Shown here: positions 1 to 15,908 of the stretch, in pieces
How the letters are laid out: every line of letters begins with the position of its first letter
Numbering within the stretch: the first letter of the stretch is position 1
Source: Jackrogersella multiformis
Lineage: Eukaryota > Ascomycota > Sordariomycetes > Xylariales > Hypoxylaceae
Assembly (NCBI GenBank): GCA_902806575.1
Contig: CADCXD010000001.1
Location: 620,001 to 684,000 of the forward strand
Length of the DNA stretch: 64,000 nt
Reading direction: 5' to 3'
Notes under the pieces: model-generated
What the model was told of the DNA's origin: nothing
The model's input: the letters and a program-made list of their open reading frames with translations, nothing else
Database searches by the model: none
Program-made: the position numbers and the translations under genes

Positions 1-3000
1 AAAAATACGATCGAATTTAATAAAAGCTTTAATTTACGAACCTTTTTTAACTTATTTCCTTTAAAATAAAGTAAATAAAAATACGTTTTTATTATTAATC
101 GTAACATTAAAAAACGGTTTACCTTTATTAAATAAAAAATATAATAAAAATATTACTTATTATAACACGAGATTATATTTTTAAAAAACTTGTTTTTTAC
201 TTTTTTACTTATAAATAATAAAATAAAAAATATAAGCTTTTATATATTTTACGTTATAATTAATAATGGTAATTAAAATATTATTATTAATATATATTAA
301 AACTTAACGCCGTTTATTTTTAATAAGAAAAAGAAATTCGTTCGAGTTAATAAATATTATATAAACTTTAATATAAAAATAATATTATAATAAAAAAAAC
401 GATCGAATATTAATAATTAATGGTTAATAATAAAATCTTGTAATTATTAAAATTATTTACGAGGATTTTATTATTATCGTATAAATATTTTATATATATA
501 TAATTATTTTTTTAATATTATTATTAATTTTAACGCGTTTAACTTTATATTAATTTATTTCGTTATAATTAAAAGTAATAAGCGACATAATTTTTATATA
601 TATAAAATATTATGGTTTAATAAAAATATAAATTATTATAAATTAATAAATAATTTTATTTTTAATATTATATTAGGTTTTTAAGATACTGTTATAATTT
701 ATTTTAATTTTATCTTTTTAAAGGTTTATTAAAACAATTTTATAACGGTTAAAAAAAAGTTATTAATAATACGTTAATCTTTTAATAATAAAAAATTGCT
801 TTTTCATAAGGTATAATTATTTAAATTAAAGCGTTAAATATTTTAAATAAATTTATAATAAATATTATATAATTAATTCATAATTTTAATATTTAAAAAG
901 CCTTATTTAATAATTATTATAATTATTATACTTATATTAATTTATATTTAAAAAAAGGTATAAATATAAGCCGTTATAAATTTAATTAATTTATATAAAA
1001 AGTAAAAATAATAATAATTAAATTTAATAATATAATTATATTACATTAAAATTATTGTAAGGTTTATAAAATAAATTTTATTATTAACTTAATCTTTTAT
1101 TATAATTATAATTTTATTTTGTTATAAAATAAAGCGTAAATAATAATTATTATCGAGTATATTATTAATTATATTTTATTAATTTAACGAGGTATTATAA
1201 TAAATAAATAAAATAAAAACGTAATATAATTAATTAATATTATATATATATTAAAAGGAAAGAAAGTAAATATATAAATAAAGCACGTATATATTACCAT
1301 ATTAATATATTTATAAGAAAAATAATAAATCGAGTTTTATATTATTATTTATTAACGATTAATAATTATATTATATTTAATAATATACTTATTAAGGAAA
1401 TAATAAATATTAATTATAAATTTATTATAAGTTTTAAGTTATTTTTAATTAATTTTTAAGCTTTTATTAATATAAATTATTTTTATAAACGTATATAATT
1501 ATTATTTAAAACGTACGTTTAATTTAATAAAAATTTTATTACTTTTAAATTTACTTTTAACTTTTTAAGTTAAAAAAGATAATAATTATTTTATATATAA
1601 ATGTATAAATATTAACGATTTAAGTTACGATAATTATTTTTATATAAATAAGTTTTTTTATTTTATTTTACTTATATGTTAAAAAATAAAATTAAACCGT
1701 TATATTTTAAGTTTAATAAAGATTTTCTTTTTATTTATAATTAGGTTTAAGTTTTAACCGATAAAAAGTAAGTTTTTATTTTAACCGAAAAATTAATTAA
1801 TAATATAAATAAGGAAAATCTTATTTAAAATATTACCTTTTAATTATCTATATTTATTCTTTAGTTTTAATTTAAAAAGGCGAGGTTAAGTTTTTTATTA
1901 AAGTTTTAAATTTATAAATAAAGTTATATATTTATTTATTTATAATTTAAAATTAATAATATAAATAATTTAAAATAATTTAAAAAAAAGTATTTATAAT
2001 ATAATAACATAAAATAATTATTAAGTTATAAATTTCTTATTAAATTAACATTTAAATATTATTAATATTAATATAAAAGATTTTATTAATACGTTAAAAA
2101 AATTAAATTATTAAAATATTTTAAAAAAGCCTTTTTATTTTATAAAAAACGTTATTTAAAGCCGATATAATTTTAAATATTAATAATAATTTAAAGAAAT
2201 TTATTTTTTATTATATTTAAAAAATATTAAACATAATAATTATTTTAATTTCTTTATTAATTAAACGTTTATATTATCGATTTTAATTATTAATTATATA
2301 AGTTTTAAATTTATTTTAAGTAAAAAAGTTATAAGTAATTTTTAAAATTAAATATTTAAGATAAAATTATTTAATTTATTAAAAATATATATAACGAATT
2401 TAAATATGTCGATTTTAAATTATTATATTAATAATAATATATAAAATATAAAAAATAATAAAAGATATTAAAGTATATTTTTTTTATAAAAAAAGGAAAT
2501 AAATAATATTATTAAGCTTCGTTATAATTACATAATAACCTCGTTAATTAAGTTAATAAAGTTATAACTTATATTAAAAAAAGTTATTTATTAAATAAGG
2601 TTAAAAAATATTAATTAAAGTTTTTTTATAATTATAAAACTTAAACTTAAAATAATTAAGTTATTATAAACTTATAAACTCGTTTAATAAATACAGGTTA
2701 ATATTAAAAATTAAAATTTATATAACTTATAAAATATTAAACCATTAATTAAATTATTATATATATTGATATTAATTAACTTTTTATTACGTTAAGTTAT
2801 TTAAAAGGTTAAAAAGAAATAAAAAAGTTTATTATAATTTATATTATTTAAACGATTTTTTTATATAGATTAATAAAATAAATTATTAATCTTAATATTT
2901 ATTAAAACCGTTATAATTAACGTAAATAATATAATTATTTATTTAAATATAAGTTATAAAAAATGTAATTAAAATAATTAAATATTTTAAACGTTAATTT

Positions 3001-6000
3001 TTTAAAATAAAGCTTATATATAAATATAATAAAATAAATTTATAATGATAGTTAAAAAAGTTAATATAGTTTTACTTAAATTATTTAATAAAATTAAAAA
3101 AGATTTATATATAAAGAAAGATATAATTAAAATAAATAAGTTTAATTATATTTTTTATATATTTATAATAATATAATTGCTTATATAATTATCATTTATA
3201 ACGTTAAAACTTAATAAAATAAACGTTATTATATTTTTAATTTAAAAAGGGTTATATTTTATATAAAATATCAATAAGGTAATAATTTTAAAAGAATAAA
3301 TATAAGTAAAAAAAAATCTTAAATTTAAATCTTTTTTAATCGTATTAAAGCGAAGAAATAATCGGTTAATAATTAAATATAATTTATTATATATATAATA
3401 TTTACGTTTATTAAATTAAAGTTTAAAAAGGGTTTTAAGTTAAAATTTATTATATAAATAGATTAAATCCGATATATAGTTAATTTAAAAGTAATTTAAT
3501 AGTTTTTAAAAAGATAAAATCTTTTTAAAAAGAATTATATATTTTTTATTATTTATAAATTTAAAAAAAACTATCCGTTATTATAAATAACGGCGATTTA
3601 AGTAATTAATATAAAAATAATAATAATATAATATTAATATATAATTTCTTTTATTAAATTTTTTTAATTATTATAAACGTAAATATTTTATTAAGTTTAA
3701 AAATTATAAACGGTTTAAAGTTTTTAATGAAAAGGTTTATTTCATAAGTAAATTTAAAATATATTTATATAATTTCTTTAATATCTATTTTAATTTAAAA
3801 ACAGGGTAATATTATTTTATATTATTTTAACTTTAACCTTAATATTTTACTTTTATTTTTTAAAACGGAAAAGATATATTTATATAATAAAACTATCGAG
3901 AAACGCGTAAAGTTTTCCCGTACCGATATACTTTATATTATAAAGCTTTATATAATTAAATATAAAGCTTAAAAGAAAACATTTAATCGTATTATCGTTT
4001 CGTTATATAAGCTTTATAATTAAAACGTAAGTTAACTTTTAATAATAAGTAATCTTTTCTTTTTATATATATAACTTTCACGATATACTTTTTTTAAAAA
4101 GATTTACTTATTTAATAAAATAAATATATATATTTTTATAACGACATAATTGTTTAATTAATATAAGTTTTTAATAAATAATATAAAAAAAATAAAAACG
4201 AAAAATATAACTTAAAAAAGGAAAAAGTAAGCTTATTATAAATATAAATATAAATAACGTCGTTATATTTAATTCTTTTTCGAATTATATAACTTTTCTT
4301 TTTACCTCTTTTTAAATAAATAAATAAATAATATAATTTATATTAATAATAAAAATGATATAATAAGCGTTAAATATAAAAAATATAAATTTTTAAATAC
4401 CTTTTTTTATATTTAAATTATTATAAAATAAATATATTTATAATATTTGTTATTATACGTACGTAACTTTTATTTATTATAATATCGTAATTAAAATAAA
4501 TAAAATGTAATAAATAAATCTTAAATAATATTTAATTTAAATTATAAAATAAAATAAAAGATTTATTAATGTAAAAAAGCTTTTATTTTAATCCCTTTTT
4601 AAAAATTATAAATATAAATATTTTTATTAAATAAAAAAAGGTAAAAAACGAAATATACTATTTTAAAAGTAAAAAGTAAACTTTTTAAAAATATTAAATA
4701 AATATATTCGATTCTTAAAAACTTAGTATTTTACGTTTTTATTTTAAGCAAATTATAAATTAATAATATTTTTTATAAATATTATTATTATTTATATTTT
4801 CGCGATTTTTTTTACGTAACGTTTTTTTTAATAAAATAAATAAATAGTATTTAAGTTTCATTCTTATTATCTTTTCATCGTAATAATTAATTATATATAT
4901 TTTTATTTAATTATTATGTTATTTTATATAATTATTTTATTTTAAAATATTTATTTTTACTATAAAACTTTCTTTTATTTATATAATATATTAGAATCTT
5001 AAACTTATATATAAAATCTTTTTTATTTAAATTATATAATATCGTTTTTTTTCTTATTTAATAAAGTTATTATAAAGATTTAATAAAATAATTAATATTT
5101 ATTATTATTTTATTAAATAATAAAATAAAATGGTAATTTTTATTAAAGCTTATATTATAAGAAATAATTATAAGTTATTTTTATATTTATTAACTTTATT
5201 TCTTTAAATTATTTAATATTAAATAATTAAAGTATTTGATTTTTTTTTCTTTAATAAGAAATATTTTTTTAAAAATATTTATATATAAATATTATAACTT
5301 TACGTTTATATTTAGTTATATAATAATTTAATTTAATTATTATTAAAATAATAATTAAATATAATATATTTTAATAAGTTTATATCTTTTTTAAACATTA
5401 TTATAATAAGTTATCTTCCGTTATTTTAAAGATTTTTTATTTTTATAAAAATATAAAAATAATTATTATAAGAAGTCTTTAATTGTTCTATCCTTAATAT
5501 AATATTATTTAATTTTTTTAAATTATTATAAAATATAAATAATATTATAATAAAGGGGGTACTTATATAAACCTTTTTTATCTAAATTTAAAATATTTCC
5601 GATTTTAATATATAAATCTTAATAATTTTAAATACTTTTATTTAAATTATTAATTATGTTACGAAAGATTTTTTTAACATAAGATTATAATAAATATTAA
5701 AGTATTGTTATTTTTAAAAAAACTTTAAAAAATTAAAAAATATATAAAATAAGTATTATTTAAACTTATATTTAAATTATTATAAATTATTAAAATTTTT
5801 AATTTATTTATAGATGAAAAGTTTAAGTATAGTTATATTATTTATTAATATTAGTTATAACCTTTTAAAACCTTTACTTTAATTAATTTAAATTATTATT
5901 TAGCATATTATTTTCTTAAAAGATTAATTATTTTTTAAAATTTATTTAAAAGTAGTTTTTATTTAAAACCGTATGAAAATCTAAATGATTATTAAGTTTA

Positions 6001-9000
6001 ATTAATATTAATTTTATTTTTATATTTTATTTAATTTATCTTCATTAAATTTTATTTTATAATAATTAAAAAGAAATTAACGGGTATTAATTAATTAGTT
6101 TATTTTTAAATTATTTTTATAAAGCTTTTATTCGATAAAATTATATTAACCTAAATTAAATATAAGGATAAAGGTTTTAAGTTAAAAGATTTTAAAGATT
6201 TATATATTATATAATAGCGATTAATTATTATTTAATAAAAAGTATAAGATTTTTACGATTAAATATAATAATTATGGTTTTTATAAGATTTCTTTTCATA
6301 TAAAATATATATAATAAAAGCTTCTTAAATTTTAATTATTTAAAATTAATATTTATATATTTAATTATTAATAAATATCGTGAAAATTAACTCTTAAAAA
6401 TAAATTAATATTATATTAATTTATATAAATATTATTAGTAATTAATTATCTTAAAAGGAATTTATTATATTATTTTAATGTTTTTTTAATAAAAATATAT
6501 TATAAATAAAAACGATATATTTATAAATTTATAATAATATTAAATCTTAAAATATACTTTTTTTAATAATATTTATTACTTCGTTATCGTTTTTATTATA
6601 TATTTAATATTATTATAAAGTCTTTTTTAAAGTAATAATATAAGTATTTAAGTACGTAATAAATATATTTATTTTAAATAATTCTTTTTAATTATCTTTA
6701 ATAATTATAATATATATAAATTTATTATAATTTTTATTACTTTTATTAATTTAAATTTATAAAAAAAAGCTTAAAAATATTAATTAATTATAATTATATA
6801 TTATAATTTATAAATGAACGTAAATAACATATTTCTTATTAAATAAATTAATTAATTTTTTAAATAGTTTTTTATTATATATAATTTTATTATAATAATT
6901 TATATTAAATTATTAATACATTAAAACCTCCTTAAAATTATATTATATCTCGTATTATTTTTATTTTAATACGTTATTTAAGCCATAAATAAATGTCTTA
7001 TATTTATTTATTTTTTAATTTAAAAAAATGTAATAATAAGAAATATTATCTTTTTTAATATTAATAAATAAAATAAAAAGTTAATAATTTAAATTATTTA
7101 ATTAATATATATTAATAAGGTTTAATTATAAAAAAATATAAAAGATTTTTCTTCTCGTATATTTAATTAAATGGCCTTATTTATAATTATTATAAAAGTT
7201 TATTTTTTATTTATAATTTATTATAATAAATATACCTTCTTTTTCCTTTTTAAACTTATTTTTTATTTTTATTATATTATAAAAAAGCGTATAAAACGTT
7301 TAAAAAATCTGTTTACATTATAAATATCTAATATATTATAATTTATTTTATAATAGTTATATTAATTTTAATTTTAATCTTATTAATAAAAATATTAAAA
7401 AGTTCTTTATAAAAGTAATTTTTATTTATTTTAAAAAATAAATTACTTTTTATTAAATATAAAAATTTATATTAAGTTTTTAATTAATAATTTTAAAATA
7501 AATAAAATAATTATCGAATATAATTAATCTTATTTTTATATTTAAAAAAAAATTCCGTTTAAAGTTTATTAAAAAAAAGTTTTTATATTTTTATAAAAAA
7601 TATAATATATTAATTTTTCACCTTTTTTACTTATAATTTTAAAAGCCTTTAAATCTTTTTTAAATAAAAATATCGTAATAAATATTTTAATATTTAAAAA
7701 CAGTTTTTTTTATCGTTTATATATTAAAAATATAAAAATTTATATAAAACGATTTAAACCGTTTAATTTTTAAAAAGTAAAGTTATATAATAAACAGCTT
7801 TTTTTAATATAAGTTATAATATAATTATAATAAAGCTTAATACTTTTTATTTTATTAAAAAGATTTTATATAAATTATTACGTATATTTTTTATTAATCT
7901 TTTTTAATCGTATCGATATTTATTATATATTTTTATAATTTAATTAAGTATTATCGTTAAAGTATCTGTTCGTTAAAATATTAATTATTTAAATAATTTC
8001 TTTTATTTTAATAAATTAAGCGTTTTTTTTATTTATATAATAATATATATCGTTATAAATGAGAATTATTAATTTATTTAAGCGTTTATAAATATTTATT
8101 TAAAATAATATAATTAATTTTTTATATATTTATTAAGGATTTATATTTAAAAATATATTATAAATTTATTTTATAATCGTTATTTTAAGACTTAAGGTTA
8201 TTTAAGATTTTTAAATGCGGTTTGATATTATAAAAAAACGATTTAAAACGTTTTATATAATATAATATTTAATAAATATAATAAGCGTAATTATATAATT
8301 ATTTTATTTTATTTAAAAAGCTTTTTATATTATTTTTAATCTTAAGAAACGATAAGTTACTTTAATATTTAACAAATTAAATATTTAATATATATCTTAT
8401 ATTATAAAAATAACGATTTAATTTATATTTAATAATAAAATAATAAATTCTTATAAAAAAATCGTTAAAAATAAATAATATAAAACGGTTAAAGTTTTAT
8501 TTAATAAAGCCGTAAATTATAAGTTTTTTTAAAAGTTATAATTTTATATTTCTTCTAAATAAATTACGTAAATATTAAATATCTTTTATTATAAAAATTA
8601 AAAAGTAAAGAATTAAATTGTTTTTTTACCTTTTTTATAACTTTATTTAACGTTTTATATATAAAATATATCAAGAAATATATTTTTATTATTTTTTAAT
8701 CCTTATTTATTAAAATAAAATAAAATTAATAAATATAAGGAAAATAAAATTATTTATAAATTTTACTTAATATTTCTTAAAAAAATGTTTTAAAAAAGAT
8801 ATTTTTTACTTATTTATATAATTTATATTTCTATTAAATTAACTTAAATAATGTTTTTTTTAATAATAAACATAAAAAAAGTAAAAAAATAAAAAAATAA
8901 ATATTAAAAAAGTAAATTAAAAAAAGTTTATTTTATAAAAATATTAACTACTTAAAATAATTAAATATTTAAAAGTAATAAATGAAATAAATAAAAGCGC

Positions 9001-12000
9001 TTTTATTTTAATTAATTTTCTTATATAATAATAAAAATTAATAAAGAATTTATATATAGTTTTTATAAAGGATCGTTTTAAAAAAAACGATATCATTTCT
9101 TAAAGTATTTAAGTATTTATTTGTATTAAAATAAATAATTTTTTACTTATATAAGATTTTATTTAATTATTAATATTTATATATAACATATTTATTATTT
9201 TAAAGATTTATTTATTTATTATAAAAATGTGAAATATAAATGTCTAAAAAAATAATTATTATAACTTAATATTTATTAAAGGATATATTTTAAGGTAATA
9301 TAAAGCTTTAAAAATATAAGGAAGTTAATTTATATTACGTTCCTTTTTAAAAAAAGATATATAAAAGAAAAAAGTAAAAGCATTTTTTACGTTTATAATA
9401 AATAATTAAATAAATAACCTTTAATTATATATTAATATAATATTAAAATATTAAAATAAATAAGCTTTTTACTTAAAAAAGGTATTTAATAAACGCGAGG
9501 AATATTATATATTTAAAATTTATATTTAATATAACTTTTTAATTTAATTATAAAAATCTTCTCGTTTAAATATATTTTATAAATTAAAAAGTTATATTAC
9601 TTTTTTATTTAATTTATAAAATCTTTAAAAAATTTAAAAAAAATATCGTATTTTTTATTAAATATTATTTATCGATAAATTATTTTATTATATTTATCTT
9701 TCATTATTAATAAAAAATAAGATTTTTTATAATTTCTTTTAAATTTCAATTCTTTTTATATTATACGTTAAAAATATATTAAGAAACATTATTTATATTT
9801 AAATTTAAATATATTCTTAATTTTAATATTTTTTAATTTTATAAATGAAAGTTTTAAAAGTTTTTAAATTGAAATATTTAAATTTTAAATGTTATTTAAG
9901 TTTTATATTTTTTTAAGAAATTAATAAATCTTTTATAAATTTTTAAACGTATTATTTATGTTTAATTATTAATATATTTATAAGTTTTATAACGTTTTAT
10001 GATAAATTTAATAAAATAATCGTTAATATATTATTAAACATTTTAAAATAAATAAAAATCGGCTTATATTTATAAAAAATTAAATTATATATACGTAATA
10101 ATTATTTAATTTTTAAGTTTTTAATAAAATTTATACTTATACGTAAAAAATAATTTTAAACCGTAATATTAAATCCCTTTTTTTTAAAATAAACTTTAAA
10201 AATAATATTTATATAAAATCTTTTTATTATTATTATTTTTTTAAAAATAAAATTATTAATATATAATTTTTTTAATTTAAATTACTTAATTATTAAAAAA
10301 AGGCTTATATAAACTTTTAACTAAAAGCTTTAAATAATTTATAAAAGTTTATTATTATACCTTTAAAAATATTTTTTAATAATTATTATTATATAAATCT
10401 TTAAAATATATTAATCGTTTTTATTTTTATAAAACTTAAATTATTTAAACTTTATTAAAAATAATAAATTAAATATTATAATAATAATAATATTATCGCT
10501 TTATTTTATTTTTTATAATTTTAATTAATTAATTTTTTATTATTAAATTATTAAACCTTTAATTATTATATATATTTATTAATTTAAGCTTAAAATTATT
10601 TTTAACGCTTATATAACTTTTATATAATTAACTTTATTAATAATAACTTATTAAAACGTTTTATATTTTTTAAACTTTTATTTATAAATCTTATTTTTTT
10701 AATAAAAATATATACGTTTTTATAAATTACTTACCTTTATTTTAAAAAGTAAAAACTATTTATAATTAAATAACTTTTTAAAAATAATTTAATAATCTTT
10801 TATAATAAATTTAAAAAGAATATTAAATTATTAATTTTTTAAATATAATATAAATTAAGGTTTTAATTATTTTAAATACGTTATATATTTTCATTAAATA
10901 AAACGTAAAACTTTAATTAATAAATTAATTTTTAGGTTTTTAATTACTTACTTTATTATATATTATAATTTAAAAATATATAGCTTTTATTATTAATATA
11001 TTTAAATTATTTAACGAAACGTAATTTTATTTAATTATTTGTAAAAACTATTAAAAGTATTTTCCTTTAATTTTTATATATTTAAATTCTTATAACTATT
11101 AATGTTATAACGTTAATAAAGGTTTTTAATAATTTATTTTTATAAAACTTTTTAATAATATTACTAAAAATATTAAATTTATTATCGGTAACATTATAAA
11201 ATTTAAATTAAAAAGTAAGTATAAGGATTTTTAAAAAAAATATTTTTAATGTTTTTATTATATCGATATAAACTTAAGTAATAATAAAAAGTTTTATTTA
11301 TTAAATTAAAATTAATATATATTTAAACATTTCGTTTCATATCAATTTATTTTAATATAAAAGTTTATATAAAGTAATTTTTTATTTTAATAAAATTAAT
11401 ATTATTTATAACAAGGAATTTTTTAAGGTTAAAGTAATTTAATAAAAATTATATAAAAATTATATAAATAAAGTTTTTAAATATATATGTAAAAAAACAT
11501 TTAAAAATAAAAAATAAAAAGTTTAAAAGTTTTATATATAAGCTTTTTAAAAATATAAACATTTTACATAAATTAAGTTTATAATTATTATAATTAAATA
11601 AAATATTTAAAGCTTATATATTAAAAAATATAATTAATTAAAAGAAAAAAGAAAAGTTCTTAATTTACAAAAGTTATTTATAAAGGTTTAATTAATTAAA
11701 ATATTATATAATAAATAAAACTTTAAACTTTTAATAAAGAAACTTTTAATATATATTATTATTAATAAACCTTTTTTTATTATTTTTTATTTATTAATAT
11801 AATTAAATATAAAAAGTTCAAATTCTTTAATATATATTACAAAAAGCTTTTAATTTATTATATATTTTAAACATTTTTAATAACGTCAAATTCTTCGGTT
11901 AAAAGTATAAATATATTAAAATTAAATTTAATAAATACTTTTTATAATAATAAAATAAAAAGGTTATTAAAAAAGAATATATATATTATTTTCTTTAAAT

Positions 12001-14731
12001 TATAATTAAATATTAGCTATATATAAATACTTTAAAACGTTTATATTAAAGATCTTATTATAATTTATTTTTTATTTTTTAAATAAAAAACCAATTTTAT
12101 AAAATAAAATAAGAATCTTTTTTATCACGTGTTTTTATATTTTAAGCTTTTATATTTAAGTGATTTATATATTAAGAATATCTTTAAATTTTAGTTTTTA
12201 TATAATTTATTATAAAATAAAAATACTTTAATATAAAAGATTTTATAATTAATAAAATTAAAATCTTTTTATAAATAATAAATTTAACCTTTATTAAAAA
12301 TATTAAATTAAAAGTAAAATAAAGGGGTAAATAAAAAGGTATATAATTTTAATAAAATATTTAATCGGTTATTAATTTTTAACCTTAATAACTTTTATAT
12401 ATAAAGGCTTTATAATATATAATATTTATTATTTTACTTTTTAAATTAAAAATTATATATTTATATATTTCATAAGTTATATATTTATAATTTAATTATA
12501 TTATTATAAAAAAATAAAGCTTATATCGATTAATATACCTTTATATAAAGAATTTTATAAATATAATATTAATTTAATAACTTATAAATTAAGTAAGTTA
12601 TAAAGATTTAAAGTTAAATTATTAAATTATTATTTACTTTAAACGTGGTAAATTTAAAAGGTAATATATAATTTATAAAATACTTTCGTAATATTATTTA
12701 CTTTATATTTTATTTAAATATAATTATATAATAATACAGTTTATATTATTTAATTAAACGCTTTAAGAATTATTTATTAATGTAAATAAATAATATTAAC
12801 GAAAATAATGTTTTAATAAAATTATTTAAATATAATATTAAATTATGTTATTTTTTATCTTAATTAATTAATTTTTAAAAATAAATACTTAAATATAAGC
12901 TTAAAAATATAATTAATTATAACGTAAAATTACTTAATAAAAAAAAGTTTAAAATATACAAAAAAAAAGTTTAATATATATTTATATTAATCCTTTTTTT
13001 AAGCTTTTATTTAATCTTTTATATATCTTTATATATTTTAATTTTATACGTTTTAAACTTAATTTCGCTTTACTTTTTATTATAAATAAAATTCTTTTAT
13101 TAAATGTATTATTTTTAACTTAATAAGGTGTAAAATTACCTTTTTTAAAGAATTTAATTTAAAAGAAAATAAATTTTAATTTTATACTTTTTCTTTAACA
13201 TTATTAACGTTATAAATTTAAAAATCTATATTTTTATTAATTAAAATTAATTTTATATAAAGTTTTTTACCTTAAAGAAATATATTAAATCGCATTTTTA
13301 TTAATATATTAAGCTTTTTTTTAAAGAACGTAATAATAAAATTATCTCTTAAATTATATGTTTATAAACCTCGTTAACCCGATTATTTTTCGGCAAATCT
13401 TTTTATTATAAAATACGTTTATAATGACTTTAAATATATATAAACTTTATTTTTTATTAACTTTATTTATTATTTAATTATAGTTCTTTTTATAAAATAA
13501 CCTTAATTTTTAAATATAACTTTATTTAACGAAAAAGCTTTAACGTTATTCTCGAAGTAACTTCGCGTAATTATTATTAAATATTAATTATAATTATTAA
13601 TAAAATAATAAATAAAGCTTTTTTTTATTATAATTAATAATACCGATTTATTATTTAATAATATTAACTTTAAATCTTACTTTATTTTAATTAATAAATA
13701 ATTTAATAAATGCTTTTTAAACGATAGCATTAAATTTAACTTTATATTTATAATAAATTTAATTATTTATATTATTTCGGCGTTTATATAAATCGAAAGC
13801 TTTAATTTATTTTAAAACTTAATTATTTAAATTAAAAGAATATAATTAAACCTTAAAATAAATCGATATTTTTATTAATTAAATTTTTAAGATCAATTTA
13901 ATAAGAAAAATATTAAAAAAAAAAGGAAATTAAAAAAAAAACATCGTAAGATTTTTAAATAAACGTTTTATAATACCTTAAATATGCTTTTTTACGTATA
14001 TCGTAAAATATAAAGTTCCTTATATTTTTAATAAAATAAGTTATTAAATTTACTTAAATTAATTTTAAATAAATTATTTAATAAAAAATATTTCGCTACT
14101 TTTTAAAATAATTTAAATTTAATTATAAATATTTTAAAACTTAATATTACGTTTAAATATAAAAGAACTTTAACATTCGAAAAAGCTTCTTTTAATATAA
14201 ATATTTAAATTAACTTAAAAGCTTTTTTTATTATTAATTTACGTATTTAATTATTTAATATAATAGTAAAAATACATTATATTATATTATTTATTACGAT
14301 AAATTAAATAATAAGTTAATATATAAATAAAACGTTATTTTTAATATTATTTTAAATAATATTAAAATATACTTAAATGTTATTTAAATAAATAAAAACG
14401 ATAATAATTATATTATAAAAATCATTAAATCTTTTACGATAAGAAAACTTAATTAATTTATGCTTTTATAATATTATATCCGTAATCTTTTTTTAATTAA
14501 ATACTTTTAATATTAATTTAATATAAGTTAATTTATAACTTATTATTTATATAAAATCTTTATATATATAAACATAATATCCTTAAATTTTTATAATTAT
14601 TAAAGTTTAAACGAAGTTTAATTTCTCGATATTATAATTTTTATCTTTATTACCTTTTTTTACGCGTTTATAATAAATAATAAATAATAAACTTTTTTTT
14701 TAACTTTTTTTTATTAACCTTTCTTTATTTT

Positions 14732-14767
14732 AATAATTATTATTTTAATAATTATTATTTTAATAAT
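14732..14767. repeat. 15-nt AT-only tandem repeat inside the RIP block
   Basis: The unit aataattattatttt occurs twice in full (14,732-14,746 and 14,747-14,761) and then partially. It probably arose by slippage after or during RIP decay. Confidence 0.7.
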
Positions 14768-14940
14768 AACTTAATTTTATCAAAACTATTCTTTTATTAA
14801 CCGAAATAAAAATATAAAATAATTTAACATTAAATTTAAATAACTTTATTAAAATGTAACTTTTATTAATATTATTTACGTTAATAAATAACTTTTATAA
14901 CGTTTAATTAAATAATATATATTATACTTTTAAATAATTA

Positions 14941-14973
14941 AATATAAAGAAAATATAAAGAAAATATAAAGAA
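14941..14973. repeat. 11-nt tandem repeat, three perfect copies
   Basis: The unit aatataaagaa is repeated exactly three times at 14,941, 14,952 and 14,963. Perfect copies inside heavily mutated DNA suggest a recent slippage expansion. Confidence 0.75.
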
Positions 14974-15883
14974 AAAAATATTACGAAAATACTTTATAAA
15001 TTATATATTACTTTTTAAACTTATTACGTTTAAAGTAAATAATAATAAAATAATTTAATTTTAAACCTTTATAATTTATATAAATATTTTATTTATAAAT
15101 TATTAAATTAATATTATATTTATTAAACTTTTTACGTAAAAAGTCATTAATTAATATAAATCTCATTTTATTTATAATTATAAAATTAAAATTAATTATA
15201 AGCTTATTAAATATAAAAATATTATATTATTAACCTTTAAAATATTATAATTAAATTATAAATATATAATTTAAATAATATATATTAATTATTTATCGAG
15301 ATATTTTTATATATAAAGGTTAATAATAATATTTAAAAGATTTTAATTAATTAAAAAAGAAAATTATTATTTTAATGATACTTACGTAAATTATATATTA
15401 CTTTTTAAAAAATTAAACTCTTAAGAAATTAATAATAAAATAATAAAGTAATTAATAAAAATCTTTAAATTACGATTACTTTTTTATATTACGCGAAACT
15501 TTAGCTTTACCTTTCGGGATATTTTAAATATTTTATACGTTATAAAACGTATTAATATATATAACTCCCTCGTAAATAATTATATATATTTTATTAAACG
15601 TAAATAAAATTATTATTATTATTATTATTAAATTACGATTAATTATTTAAAATATATTAAAGTTTAATAACTTTTTTAATTAATTATATTTTTCATAAAA
15701 CTTATTTTATATAATTAAATTATTAAATTATTTAAAGACTTTTTTAAAATTAAAAACCGTATTAATTATAATCTTTTTTAATATTTAATTTAAAGCTTTT
15801 ATTAATTATAATCTCTTTTTATAATTACTTTTTATAATCTTTTTTAAAACTTATTAAAACTTTTATAAAAAGTGAATTTAAAA

Positions 15884-15908
15884 TCGTGGCTTTCGGCCGG
15901 GATCTTGC
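15884..15908. other. Short GC-richer island spared from RIP
   Basis: The stretch gtggctttcggccggg and its flanks keep TpG and GC clusters that are almost absent elsewhere in the block. It is followed by a long T-rich tract (15,909-15,950). It may be a later insertion or a single-copy remnant; nothing coding is visible. Confidence 0.45.
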
